NCBI GenBank assembly: GCA_902798965.1
Contig: CADBYS010000011.1
Location: 1-64,000 of the forward strand
Direction of reading: 5' to 3'
DNA: 64,000 nt
Source: an uncultured Bacteroidales bacterium
GTDB taxonomy: Bacteria; Bacteroidota; Bacteroidia; Bacteroidales; Paludibacteraceae
Shown here: piece by piece, positions 24,346 to 32,311 of the stretch
Layout: every line of letters starts with the position of its first letter
Position numbering within the stretch: the first letter of the stretch is position 1
Made by a program: the position numbers and the translations under genes
Notes under the pieces: generated by a model
What the model was told of the DNA's origin: nothing
Database searches by the model: none
Seen by the model: the letters and a program-made list of their open reading frames with translations, nothing else

Positions 24346-24440
24346 TTATGCGTTTTTTTTCATTTTTTACTCAAAAAGCCTATTTTATCTGTCGCAGCAA
24401 GGCAAAAAATTCCTTGCGAGCTAACCAATTGACACCATTA

Positions 24441-25325
24441 TCATTTTTCGTTCACTTTAGCCAGTTTGTTCATCACATCCCAAAACACTCTCGGCAAGCG
24501 CATACGCATCTCTTCAATGATCTCGTCAGGTATCTCTTTGTAGTATGCCTGCGCGATGCCACCGGTGATGCAAGCCAGCGTGTCGGAGTCGCCGCCCAGA
24601 GAAACAGCAAGGCGAATAGCAGATACAAAGTCATGGCTGTCAAGAAAGGCAACAATAGCCGGCGGAACGGTGCCTTGACAGGACACATCCCATCCGTAGC
24701 GGGTGCGGATCTCATCGCAACTCGTGTGCAGATCATAGTAGAAGCGTTCTTCAATATAGGAGCGAATCTTTTCTTTGTCAGCGCCATGCAGAGCAAGGAA
24801 GATAGCCGCAGCTGTGGCTTCAGCGCCACGTATGCCTTCCGGGTGATTGTGCGTTATAATAGCACTCCTGCGTGCCAAGTCAATGGCTTCGTCCATGGTT
24901 CTTGCCACCCATCCGCAAGCCGACACGCGCATCGCAGAGCCATTACCCCACGAGTAGTACGGTCTGCGAATGCCTGCCATTCGAATGATCTCTTCCGGCT
25001 TCTCTCCGGCCTTGATATGAGGTGCATATAAGTCCATATTCTTGTAGTATGGGCAAAACAACCAATCTTTGAACGAAGGTCCATAGCCGATATTAGGAAT
25101 TAAATGCGCCCATCTGACCATGCTCTCTTCCAATTTGATCTGCGAGCGGTCTGCATCTGTCAGCAGCCATTCCGCCACAGCCATCGTCATCACCGAATCA
25201 TCGGTCGGACGGCTTATGTCCGAGAACAAAGGAAAATCGGTCGTTTTGATGTTATTAAATTCATAAATAGAGCCGACGGTATCGCCGATTACGGCACCAA
25301 GGCAAGGAAAAACAGGTGTATTCAT
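24441..25325 (-). CDS. ADP-ribosylglycohydrolase family protein
   Basis: 294 residues from the ATG at 25325 (MNTPVFPCLGAVIGDTVGSI). An upstream ATG at 25412 would overlap the previous gene and adds a hydrophobic segment that relatives lack. The family removes ADP-ribose from proteins or nucleic acid using two magnesium ions. Metal-binding motifs are present: TDDSVMT at 41-47, SWGNGSAMR in the middle and LGGDSDTLACITGG near the end. The enzyme looks intact. Placed among small unknown genes, it is a good candidate for immunity against an ADP-ribosylating toxin, since such hydrolases are known immunity proteins. Confidence 0.85.
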   Translation of the reverse strand: MNTPVFPCLGAVIGDTVGSIYEFNNIKTTDFPLFSDISRPTDDSVMTMAVAEWLLTDADRSQIKLEESMVRWAHLIPNIGYGPSFKDWLFCPYYKNMDLYAPHIKAGEKPEEIIRMAGIRRPYYSWGNGSAMRVSACGWVARTMDEAIDLARRSAIITHNHPEGIRGAEATAAAIFLALHGADKEKIRSYIEERFYYDLHTSCDEIRTRYGWDVSCQGTVPPAIVAFLDSHDFVSAIRLAVSLGGDSDTLACITGGIAQAYYKEIPDEIIEEMRMRLPRVFWDVMNKLAKVNEK

Positions 25326-25398
25326 ACGTTTACTTTTTAGAATCAATATTGTTAATAATGCATTGATAATATCAATTATTAATTGCATGGTATCCATT

Positions 25399-26310
25399 TT
25401 AATGCGTAGCATTTAGCTCTTCATCCAGTTCTTTCCGAAAATATTGGACATACCCCTCCAGTACCTTGTAAGTAGCGTCGGCATCAACCGTCTTGGGGTT
25501 GTAATCCGGTTGCTGCTTGAGTGCTTCTTTATATTCTTCAAGCCTCGGATCTGTCAGCACATCTTTCTCTGTCAGTTCGTCTGTCCGACCATTGTACTGA
25601 TACCAACGTTGATATGCCGGAGGATTAAAGCCATAGGCATAGACGGTAATGCCATCCATACCGTTGATGTATCTCATGAATGTAATAGGCCTCATAGTGG
25701 TATCTATCTGTGTAGAGAGGCACAAACATTCTTTCTTGTCGTATTGGACATTCCATATATCCAAAGGTTCATTATAGGGACACCCATAGTGCTTTATACG
25801 CCATTCTTCCCAACCTACAACGCCATACTTGCGCTGTTGATACGCTGCAGCTCGATAGTAGCCGCGCCTGTATTTACGATACGGCTCTACGAGTTCGGGA
25901 TGAATGGCTTTCAGCGCCCTATCAAAATCGGCAAGCTCATAACTGCCGATTTCGTCAGCAGTAAATCGCTCCGGATGGGCTTGAAGATAGTCGTATATTT
26001 CTTGCTTTCTGACCTTCATTAAGTCCATATCATAGTCGCCGACGTTGTTAGGGCAGCCGCCTTCATACCAATCGCAGAAACTCCAAGGTTCATCGGATGT
26101 ATCATAATTGAGGTAGGTTTGCGGCATAGGCAGATACGAATGCATGGAAATGGGACAGCCCGGTTCAATCAGGCGGTTGGCTATCATGGCCACGGACATG
26201 TCCGTAGAGACGCGCACAACGGACTTGCAGCCCTTTAGGCCGCGATTGATAAAGTCCACAATGGAATGTTTTGTTCCTTTGATAAAAATGATATTGATTG
26301 TTCTCGACAT
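25399..26310 (-). CDS. Api92/YubB ferredoxin-like domain protein
   Basis: 303 residues beginning MSRTINIIFIKGTKHSIVDF and INRGLKG, with SYLPMPQTYLNYDTS, GVVGWEEWRIKHYGCPYNEP and NGMDGITVYAYGFNPPAYQR. It is closely related along its whole length to 12462-13382. The C-terminal domain fits the ferredoxin-like domain of Api92/YubB proteins; the N-terminal motif is specific to this set. It starts 3 bases before the stop-side neighbour 26314-26709, as in an operon. Function unknown. Confidence 0.65.
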   Translation of the reverse strand: MSRTINIIFIKGTKHSIVDFINRGLKGCKSVVRVSTDMSVAMIANRLIEPGCPISMHSYLPMPQTYLNYDTSDEPWSFCDWYEGGCPNNVGDYDMDLMKVRKQEIYDYLQAHPERFTADEIGSYELADFDRALKAIHPELVEPYRKYRRGYYRAAAYQQRKYGVVGWEEWRIKHYGCPYNEPLDIWNVQYDKKECLCLSTQIDTTMRPITFMRYINGMDGITVYAYGFNPPAYQRWYQYNGRTDELTEKDVLTDPRLEEYKEALKQQPDYNPKTVDADATYKVLEGYVQYFRKELDEELNATH

Positions 26311-26313
26311 AGG

Positions 26314-26709
26314 TTATAGTTCTTCATTAAATTGCTCCCATTCGTTCTTGTCCGCTACCACTAATAGGAACTTGATGCCCTCATATGGCAGATAGGCGTT
26401 ATACGGCATGTCGTAGTAACGGGTTTCCTGTTCGCCGGTTTCGAAATTGCCGATGATATAGAAGTCCTTGACAGTCCAGTTGCCGGTTTGCAACAGGTAA
26501 TAGATACCATCGTACAGCAACGCCAATTCGCCGTTGTCGTTTCGTACTATCGCTTCCGCGTTATCGATGATTTGCTCCGCACGCCGGCTGATAGCATGAC
26601 GCTCGTCATCGGTAGTGATCCTGTTTTGGGCAGACTCATCCACTTGATTACATACTTTGATAGCAACGATAAGATTGGTGGGGTGCCAATTGCTTTTGTT
26701 TGTATCCAT
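26314..26709 (-). CDS. Hypothetical protein, 131 residues
   Basis: Soluble protein: MDTNKSNWHPTNLIVAIKVC, a helix around AISRRAEQIIDNAEAIV, then beta-rich ELALLYDGIYYLLQTGNWTV and KFLLVVADKNEWEQF. Not recognised. It ends 3 bases before the start of the Api92-like gene, so the two are probably translated together. Confidence 0.55.
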   Translation of the reverse strand: MDTNKSNWHPTNLIVAIKVCNQVDESAQNRITTDDERHAISRRAEQIIDNAEAIVRNDNGELALLYDGIYYLLQTGNWTVKDFYIIGNFETGEQETRYYDMPYNAYLPYEGIKFLLVVADKNEWEQFNEEL

Positions 26710-26739
26710 AGTAGTTGATTTTATCTATTGTGCGCCAAA

Positions 26740-27189
26740 CTATCCTATTACCCCTATTGCTTTCAGTCCACAAAGCGCCAAGGCGAGTATGCCGAGCAAT
26801 ACGCCGATGAAGACCAGTTCTATTAGCAGGTCGCTTAATGTTGAGCGTTCGAAGGAGGATATTGCATAACTGCGCTTTTCGCGCGAAAACAGACCTATGA
26901 GCATTTCTCCGTAGTAGCGGAACGGGAACGCAAGGGCATACAGATCCGGTCGGAGGGCTTCCATCGCTGCCATAATCACTGTACGATGTTCGTCAAAGGG
27001 GTTCTTCATCGCCCAAAATTGGCTGAGGGCGGTTTTCTTGTCGTGCAATTTTTCCTGAAAGAATTCCTTCCATGTGTCCGGCTCACCGTGGTAGCCGTAC
27101 AATATATCTCCATTCTCCAGTACCTGATGATTCTCGGGGCGCTCGAGCAACTCGTCAATCGACGATTCCATGTTTTTCTTCTTTTTCAT
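26740..27189 (-). CDS. Hypothetical membrane protein, 149 residues
   Basis: An N-terminal soluble part (MKKKKNMESSIDELLERPEN, DILYGYHGEPDTWKEFFQEK), a weakly hydrophobic middle and a strong C-terminal membrane segment LIELVFIGVLLGILALALCG. Not recognised. It starts 7 bases after the next membrane protein gene (27197-27538), which suggests a two-gene membrane pair. Confidence 0.55.
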   Translation of the reverse strand: MKKKKNMESSIDELLERPENHQVLENGDILYGYHGEPDTWKEFFQEKLHDKKTALSQFWAMKNPFDEHRTVIMAAMEALRPDLYALAFPFRYYGEMLIGLFSREKRSYAISSFERSTLSDLLIELVFIGVLLGILALALCGLKAIGVIG

Positions 27190-27196
27190 GCGCGTA

Positions 27197-27538
27197 TTAT
27201 TTATTAATGGGTGTTATCAACCATATCATAACTATTTCGTTGCATGCCACCAGTGCGGTGAGCCATATCGCTCGCCAAATCAAATGAAATACGGTGGCTC
27301 CATTCGGCACGACATGCTCAATCTCCGCAAACTCCTGCATCAGGTTCAGGAAACATAGTGCCAAATATCCTATCAGAAGTGTCCCTATTAGAGAGAAAAA
27401 CACGCCCATACCCGAATGATTCAGCACATAGCAATAAATGGGATTGCCGATGATGAAGATCCCGTTGGCGATCAAGAACAGCCAATACAGCCCGTCCTCG
27501 CATGTTCGCAACACATTCCGTAATCGATAGTTTACCAT
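27197..27538 (-). CDS. Hypothetical membrane protein, 113 residues
   Basis: Three hydrophobic segments (GLYWLFLIANGIFIIGNPIY, GVFFSLIGTLLIGYLALCFL, AIWLTALVACNEIVMIWLI). Not recognised. First gene after the promoter at 27589-27596 and probably first of a five-gene leftward operon ending with the ADP-ribosylglycohydrolase. Together with 26740-27189 it could protect against an envelope-targeting toxin; this is only inference from the setting. Confidence 0.55.
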   Translation of the reverse strand: MVNYRLRNVLRTCEDGLYWLFLIANGIFIIGNPIYCYVLNHSGMGVFFSLIGTLLIGYLALCFLNLMQEFAEIEHVVPNGATVFHLIWRAIWLTALVACNEIVMIWLITPINK

Positions 27539-27588
27539 AGTACCTCCTTTTTTTGATGGTTAGACTCGTTCAATTGGTTTGTCGGCGG

Positions 27589-27640
27589 CAAATATACAAA
27601 AAGGTTTTAAATCTAAAAAATAGAAGTTAATTTTTTTTCG
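27589..27640 (-). promoter_or_regulatory. Leftward promoter with AACTTCTATTT element
   Basis: Read leftward: TTAACTTCTATTTTTTAG, then TATATTTG at 27589-27596. Nearly the same sequence as the promoter at 8630-8669 that drives an unrelated gene. It begins the 27538-24441 operon. Confidence 0.65.
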
Positions 27641-27661
27641 ATTTTTCGCCTTTTTTCGGCA

Positions 27662-27710
27662 ATTTAATTTTATTTTGCTATTTTAACACTACAAAACACC
27701 AATCAATCTT
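27662..27710 (-). pseudogene. Decayed copy of a lipoprotein gene end
   Basis: Leftward codons ...KIDWCFVVLK then TAG, and the next 20 bases, match the end and 3' flank of the lipoprotein gene at 11969-12427 (EIDRCFVLLK). The frame is broken just upstream. A former paralogue or a recombination scar. Confidence 0.55.
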
Positions 27711-27795
27711 CCTGTTCGGGCTCATTGGCATTCAACTTTTGCAAGTCTTACATGTGTGAAACGGACATGTTTTTTGTTTACTATTCGCATGAGCT

Positions 27796-27836
27796 AAAAA
27801 AAGAAAGCACCGAACTTCCTTTCGGAAATCCGGTGC
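27796..27836 (-). terminator. Leftward terminator after the DUF4143 gene
   Basis: GCACCG (27807-27812) pairs with CGGTGC (27831-27836) with an inner TTCC/GGAA stem. Read leftward it is followed by TTTCTTTTTTT. Ends the transcript of 27974-29242. Confidence 0.7.
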
Positions 27837-27881
27837 ATAGATACAACTTTTTTATGATATATCAAAATTTATTTTAATGAA

Positions 27882-27937
27882 AATGCGTAAAATCGCAAAA
27901 TTTATTTCTTTTGCAATGCGTATATTCGCAAAATTGC
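27882..27937. repeat. Two direct repeats of about 22 bp
   Basis: AATGCGTA...TCGCAAAATT occurs at 27882 and again at 27915, 33 bases apart, in the gap after the DUF4143 gene. The meaning is unclear. The gap 27539-27973 otherwise holds the promoter, gene remnant and terminator listed separately. Confidence 0.5.
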
Positions 27938-27973
27938 CACAATGTTCTCTAAGCGCATCCTTCCTACTGCGAT

Positions 27974-29242
27974 TTACGGTCGCAAGCAACCGATAGGTAC
28001 GATATATACACCATCCTCTCGGCGGTAGGCGTATTGACCGCCTGTAATCACCATCAGGAATGCCGGTTCGCCGATCTTGGATGTGTCCACCGCCTTTGCC
28101 AAGGTCTTCAAGTTCTCGGAGGCATCATCTATCTCCTTGCTTCCTGTCTTGACTTCTACGGCAGCCCAACGGCCGTCGTGCAGACGGATAATAAGGTCGG
28201 ACTCCAAGCCCGAGTTGTCGTGGTAATGGAATACTGATCCGCGCAAGGCTTCCGTATAAACGCGTACATCGCGCAAACAAAAGTCTTCAAACAAGAATCC
28301 GAACAGGTTGAAGTCTTCCAGCACGCTTTTCGGCGTGAGTTCCAGTACTGCTGTAGCCAAGCTTGCATCTACAAAATGCCGTTTGTCAGATGTTCGAATG
28401 CCTGTCTTGCTCCGTAATGACGGTTGCCATGCCTTAGCATCTTCGATGATGAATAGTCGTCGCAAAGCGGTCAGATAGTTCGAGAGCGTCTTGTCGGTGA
28501 TTGACACATCGTTAGCGCGCACATCCGCCATGATGGTACTGGCTGCAGTCATGGTCGAGACGTTGCGTGCATAACTGCGAAGTACGGCACGCACACGATC
28601 GGGATTCTTCTCGGAGCCATCTACCTTGTTAACATCGGTGTTTACCAGCTCATCCACAATATTCACGGCTACGTTCAATGCATCGTCTTTCTCGAGCGCC
28701 AATGCTCCAGGCCAGCCGCCACGACACATGGTATAGGCAATATCCTTGATTGAGAGCGGGCTTTCGAAAAGCCCCATCGTTTGCGTACCGTCAAACAGCG
28801 CCTTGAGCGACACTTGTCCGCGCGATTCTTGAGATTCCCACAAACTCATCGGCCGCAGCCGCAATCGGGCAATACGCCCCGTGCCTGTATGTTCAATCTC
28901 CGAATTGTCATCCAACGGAGTAGCCGAACCGGTCAGGATAAACTGATTCATCTGTTGGCGCTGGTCGGCGGCAAAACGTACTGCATCCCACAGAACAGGA
29001 ATCGTTTGCCACTCGTCGAGCATGTGCGGCGTATCGCCTTCCAGCAACAACGATGGCTGTGTGTCGGCCATCTTGCGATACATACTGCGTTTGTCCGGAT
29101 CTTGGATATACACAATACTCTTTGCTACCTGCGCACCCATCGATGTCTTACCGCACCATTTCGGCCCTTCAATGAGAACTGCGGCGCTACTGCGTAGTTT
29201 CCGTTTCAGCTCTTCATCGCCTATTCGTTCAAGATACTTCAT
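27974..29242 (-). CDS. ATP-binding protein with DUF4143 domain
   Basis: 422 residues from the ATG at 29242 (MKYLERIGDEELKRKLRSSA). The frame is open for 47 more codons upstream, but those would read through the promoter (29279-29286) and the iterons. AAA_14-type ATPase: Walker A GPKWCGKT at 26-33, Walker B-like PHMLDEWQ, sensor FILTGSATPL. The C-terminal DUF4143 part has an endonuclease-like motif DLIIRLHDGRWAAVEVKTG. These proteins are common in Bacteroidales and their function is uncertain. Unusual here is the array of four 23-bp repeats just before the promoter. Confidence 0.8.
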   Translation of the reverse strand: MKYLERIGDEELKRKLRSSAAVLIEGPKWCGKTSMGAQVAKSIVYIQDPDKRSMYRKMADTQPSLLLEGDTPHMLDEWQTIPVLWDAVRFAADQRQQMNQFILTGSATPLDDNSEIEHTGTGRIARLRLRPMSLWESQESRGQVSLKALFDGTQTMGLFESPLSIKDIAYTMCRGGWPGALALEKDDALNVAVNIVDELVNTDVNKVDGSEKNPDRVRAVLRSYARNVSTMTAASTIMADVRANDVSITDKTLSNYLTALRRLFIIEDAKAWQPSLRSKTGIRTSDKRHFVDASLATAVLELTPKSVLEDFNLFGFLFEDFCLRDVRVYTEALRGSVFHYHDNSGLESDLIIRLHDGRWAAVEVKTGSKEIDDASENLKTLAKAVDTSKIGEPAFLMVITGGQYAYRREDGVYIVPIGCLRP

Positions 29243-29278
29243 AATCGCGTTGCATTTGTTTATTAACCTAAGCAACTG

Positions 29279-29311
29279 CAAAGGTACTGATTTTATTTGA
29301 TATTCGCAAGC
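29279..29311 (-). promoter_or_regulatory. Promoter of the DUF4143 gene
   Basis: Read leftward: CTTGCGAATATC, then TACCTTTG at 29279-29286, 37 bases before the ATG at 29242. The iterons begin directly upstream at 29315. Confidence 0.7.
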
Positions 29312-29314
29312 AAT

Positions 29315-29406
29315 TCCGAACTTTTTTACGTTTTCACTCCGAACTTTTTGGCTTTTGCACTCCGAAGTTTTCAATTGTATCACTCCGAACTTTTTTATGC
29401 TTATTT
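29315..29406. repeat. Four 23-bp iterons upstream of DUF4143 promoter
   Basis: TCCGAA followed by CTTTTT (GTTTTC in the third copy) starts at 29315, 29338, 29361 and 29384, a period of exactly 23 bases. Read leftward the core is AAAGTTCGGAGTG. The array ends 29 bases before the -7 box. Exact spacing suggests repeated binding of one protein on nearly the same face of the helix. Confidence 0.75.
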
Positions 29407-29529
29407 GGAATATGGTTTGCTTCGCAACTCTTGATACACATCAAATAACTTTGCCACACGTTAATTTTTTTTACAACATTAATTCTTGAGTGACTCATTT
29501 AATTGATATCTTTTCCTCCATTTCCATTA

Positions 29530-29608
29530 AATTTCTCACTTTTCTCCCCGTTTTTTGCAAAAATTTGCACCGAACTCTTGCAAATGTCGATTTTTTTTCG
29601 TAACTTTG
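29530..29608 (+). promoter_or_regulatory. Promoter of the WYL regulator, conserved block
   Basis: CTCACTTTTCTCCCCG, TTTTTTGCAAAAATTTGCAC, ACTCTTGCAAATG and TAACTTTG at 29601-29608 follow in order. Third member of the family at 1806 and 3417. The near-palindrome TGCAAAAATTTGCA could be an operator for the regulator itself. Confidence 0.7.
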
Positions 29609-29632
29609 TAGGTTGTTAAGATTTTTTGTGCT

Positions 29633-30637
29633 ATGCCGGTAATAAAGCAGAAACAGATACGTCACTTCGCGCTGGATCGGTGTTTTCGGAACAAGACGAA
29701 GCGGTACTATATTGAGGACTTGTTGGCGGAATGCAACAAGGACTTGAGACGCTATGACTGCACGCCTGTGAGTGAGCGGACGCTCAAATACGATATCAAC
29801 GAGTTTGAAAGTATCTATCATGTGGATGTGTTGCACTTGCGCGATGCGTATGGCAGGGTGCATTACCGGTATGAGGACACGAATTTCAGTATTCAGCAGG
29901 CGCCGCTGACGGATGAGGAGATCGCCAAGCTGAAAGACACGGTGCTGATGCTCTCGCGGCTGAAGGGATTGCCGCAGTTCGACTGGATGGCAGAGACGTT
30001 GGCGGAGATAGAGACCAAGATGCACCTGAACAACCACACGGAGAGCATCATCGGCTTTGAGGGAAACGATTATCTGCAAGGGTTGGAGCACCTGGAAACG
30101 CTGTTTAACTACATACTGAGCAAGCAGTCGATAGAACTGACATATCAGCCGTTTGGCAAGCCGCTACAAGTGCTGACGCTGCATCCGTACTACATCAAGC
30201 AGCACAACAGCCGGTGGTTCTTGCTGGCGGAGGATGCAAATACAGGGCAAATGATGAACCTGGCGCTAGACAGGATACAGGGTATTGAGCCGAGCCGCGT
30301 GGCGTATAAGGAGACGGATATTGATTTCTCGGAATATTTCGATGACGTTATAGGCGTGAGCATCCCACAAGGCAAAGAGCCGGAACATGTGCTGCTGCGG
30401 TTTGCCCCGAGCCGACTGCCTTACGTGCTATCGAAGCCGCTGCATCCATCGCAGAAGACGAAAGACAAACAGCAAGGACTGATAGAGATAACCGTTATCC
30501 CCAACCGCGAGTTGGAAGCGCAGATCTTGTGGTTCGGCGAGGATGTTGAGGTGCTGAAGCCTGAAGCTTTGAGATTGCAAATACAAGCAAAAATCAAAAA
30601 AATGCATGAATTATATTATAAATATTTGCAAAATTAA
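29633..30637 (+). CDS. WYL-domain transcriptional regulator
   Basis: 334 residues: an N-terminal helix-turn-helix region (about 5-60, with CTPVSERTLKYDINEFESIY), a linker with a conserved Bacteroidota segment PLTDEEIAKLKDTVLMLSRL, and a WYL domain at about 160-245 (IELTYQPFGKPLQVLTLHPY, SRWFLLAEDANTG), followed by the usual C-terminal extension. WYL regulators bind nucleic-acid-like ligands, and several (CapW, BrxR) repress defence operons through inverted repeats. This one lies upstream of a restriction-modification operon, which carries the TGTGCAA-N5-TTGCACA site. A regulatory link is inference. Confidence 0.85.
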   Translation: MPVIKQKQIRHFALDRCFRNKTKRYYIEDLLAECNKDLRRYDCTPVSERTLKYDINEFESIYHVDVLHLRDAYGRVHYRYEDTNFSIQQAPLTDEEIAKLKDTVLMLSRLKGLPQFDWMAETLAEIETKMHLNNHTESIIGFEGNDYLQGLEHLETLFNYILSKQSIELTYQPFGKPLQVLTLHPYYIKQHNSRWFLLAEDANTGQMMNLALDRIQGIEPSRVAYKETDIDFSEYFDDVIGVSIPQGKEPEHVLLRFAPSRLPYVLSKPLHPSQKTKDKQQGLIEITVIPNRELEAQILWFGEDVEVLKPEALRLQIQAKIKKMHELYYKYLQN

Positions 30638-30656
30638 GAAAAAAGTTGTATCTTTG
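30620..30656 (+). promoter_or_regulatory. Promoter of the DUF234-type ATPase gene
   Basis: ATTTGCAAAATT then TATCTTTG at 30649-30656. The sequence before it (AATGCATGAATTATAT at 30601) resembles that before the hsdM operator, but the inverted repeat itself is missing. Confidence 0.65.
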
Positions 30657-30727
30657 CAGCCGAAAATAAACTATATCGGGCTGCGGAATCGCAAAAATAA
30701 GCATTCAAAGCCCATTTAAATGCAATT

Positions 30728-32173
30728 ATGAGCGCAATTGTTGGAAGAAACAAAGAGGTTGACGAGTTGAAAAAACTTGTATCAAGCCCTAAAGCTGAAT
30801 TTGTAGCCATCTATGGTCGTCGCCGTGTGGGAAAGACCTTTTTGGTAGATGAAGTACTTCGCGAGGATATTACTTTTCGTCATGCAGGATTAAGTCCTAT
30901 CGATGAGAATGGTAAGTCGAATAACATGAAGGCACAATTGCTGCATTTCTATCATTCTCTCTTAATCCAAGGTTGGAAAGGCAGAAGCCGCCCGAAGAAC
31001 TGGCTGGAGGCATTCTTTATGTTAGAGCAGCACCTGCAAGCCATTGATATCGGTGCGCGGCAAGTTGTGTTCATTGACGAGTTGCCGTGGATGGATACGC
31101 CGAGAAGCGGGTTTATAACAGCATTGGAGGCGTTTTGGAACGGATGGGCATGTCATCGCACGAATATGATGCTCGTTGTATGCGGTAGTGCCAACTCATG
31201 GATGTTGGATAACTTGGTGAATAATCATGGCGGATTGTATGGGCGCACGACATACGAGATCAAACTTACGCCATTTACTTTAGCTGAATGCGAACAGTTC
31301 TACCAGAGCCAAGGCATACAACTCTCCCGTTATGATATCGCTCAAGCAAATATGATTCTTGGCGGTATTCCGTATTACATGAATTTTTTCGCGCGCGGGA
31401 AGAGCCTTGCGCAGAATATCGACAACCTGTTCTTCGCACCAAACGCCAAACTGAAAGACGAATTTACCAAACTCTTTGCGTCCGTATTTACTAACCCGGA
31501 AGAAATAATGCGTATCGTGCGCTATCTTGCAACCAGGCGAAAAGGATTTACACGTGACAGCATAGCTGAAGGTACGAACATGAGGTGTAATGGGCATCTC
31601 TCCCAATGGCTCAAAGCACTGGTGGCAAGTGATTTTGTAGAGCGATATGTGCCTTTTGGCGAAAGTAAGCGTAATGAACATTACCGTTTGATTGATCCCT
31701 TCTGTTTGTTCTATTTGAAGTTCGTGGATGGGCAGTCGGAAATAGATGATGCCTTCTGGATGAACAATGTCGAAGCACCCAAGATCAAAAGTTGGCGCGG
31801 CTTCGCTTTTGAAGATCTGTGCCTGCGCCATATAGGTGCAATCAAGCGAGCATTACAGATTGCCGGTATTTCGTCTTCGCAATCTGCTTGGGCAGTGAGT
31901 GGCGATGACCAGCAAGAAGGGACACAAATCGATTTGCTTATCCAGCGAAAAGACAATGTGGTGAATATGTGTGAGATGAAATTCTACAGCGATGAGTTCG
32001 CTGTGGATAAATCATACCACACGAGATTGGTGCACAGGATGAACACGCTGATGGAGAAGGTCAGTCGGAAGACAGTTATCCATAGCACGTTGGTAACTAC
32101 TTATGGTTTGGCATATAACCAATACTTTGGGGATTTTGTGAATGTAGTGACCTTGGATGACTTGTTCGGATAA
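30728..32173 (+). CDS. ATP-binding protein, archaeal-ATPase/DUF234 type
   Basis: 481 residues: ATPase core with Walker A GRRRVGKT at 30-37, Walker B VVFIDELPW and sensor VVCGSANSWMLDN, a winged-helix part in the middle (LATRRKGFTRDSIAEGTNMR), and a C-terminal DUF234-like domain with a nuclease-like motif GTQIDLLIQRKDNVVNMCEM. Abundant in gut Bacteroidales, usually as single genes; function unproven. It has its own promoter between the WYL gene and the type I restriction operon. Confidence 0.85.
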   Translation: MSAIVGRNKEVDELKKLVSSPKAEFVAIYGRRRVGKTFLVDEVLREDITFRHAGLSPIDENGKSNNMKAQLLHFYHSLLIQGWKGRSRPKNWLEAFFMLEQHLQAIDIGARQVVFIDELPWMDTPRSGFITALEAFWNGWACHRTNMMLVVCGSANSWMLDNLVNNHGGLYGRTTYEIKLTPFTLAECEQFYQSQGIQLSRYDIAQANMILGGIPYYMNFFARGKSLAQNIDNLFFAPNAKLKDEFTKLFASVFTNPEEIMRIVRYLATRRKGFTRDSIAEGTNMRCNGHLSQWLKALVASDFVERYVPFGESKRNEHYRLIDPFCLFYLKFVDGQSEIDDAFWMNNVEAPKIKSWRGFAFEDLCLRHIGAIKRALQIAGISSSQSAWAVSGDDQQEGTQIDLLIQRKDNVVNMCEMKFYSDEFAVDKSYHTRLVHRMNTLMEKVSRKTVIHSTLVTTYGLAYNQYFGDFVNVVTLDDLFG

Positions 32174-32217
32174 TAAAATTGCGGCTATTTCAAAAAAAAT
32201 GCACGAATTATATAGTC

Positions 32218-32253
32218 TGTGCAAATAGATTGCACAAGGAATTTATAATTTTG
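32218..32253 (+). promoter_or_regulatory. hsdM promoter with TGTGCAA-N5-TTGCACA operator
   Basis: TGTGCAA (32218-32224), spacer ATAGA, TTGCACA (32230-32236), 9 bases, then TAATTTTG (32246-32253). The same layout occurs at 38799 and 42738. The operator covers the usual -33 region, so a bound protein would block RNA polymerase or replace the -33 contact. Confidence 0.8.
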
Positions 32254-32311
32254 CAACGAAAATGAAAAAAATCACTAATTTTGAATTTTTAATTTTGAAT
32301 TTTTAATTGTC

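Noticed and set aside
29243-29383. N-terminal extension of the DUF4143 protein
   Set aside because: The extra 47 codons would run across the TACCTTTG promoter and the 23-bp iterons. The ATG at 29242 begins right at the family's normal start.
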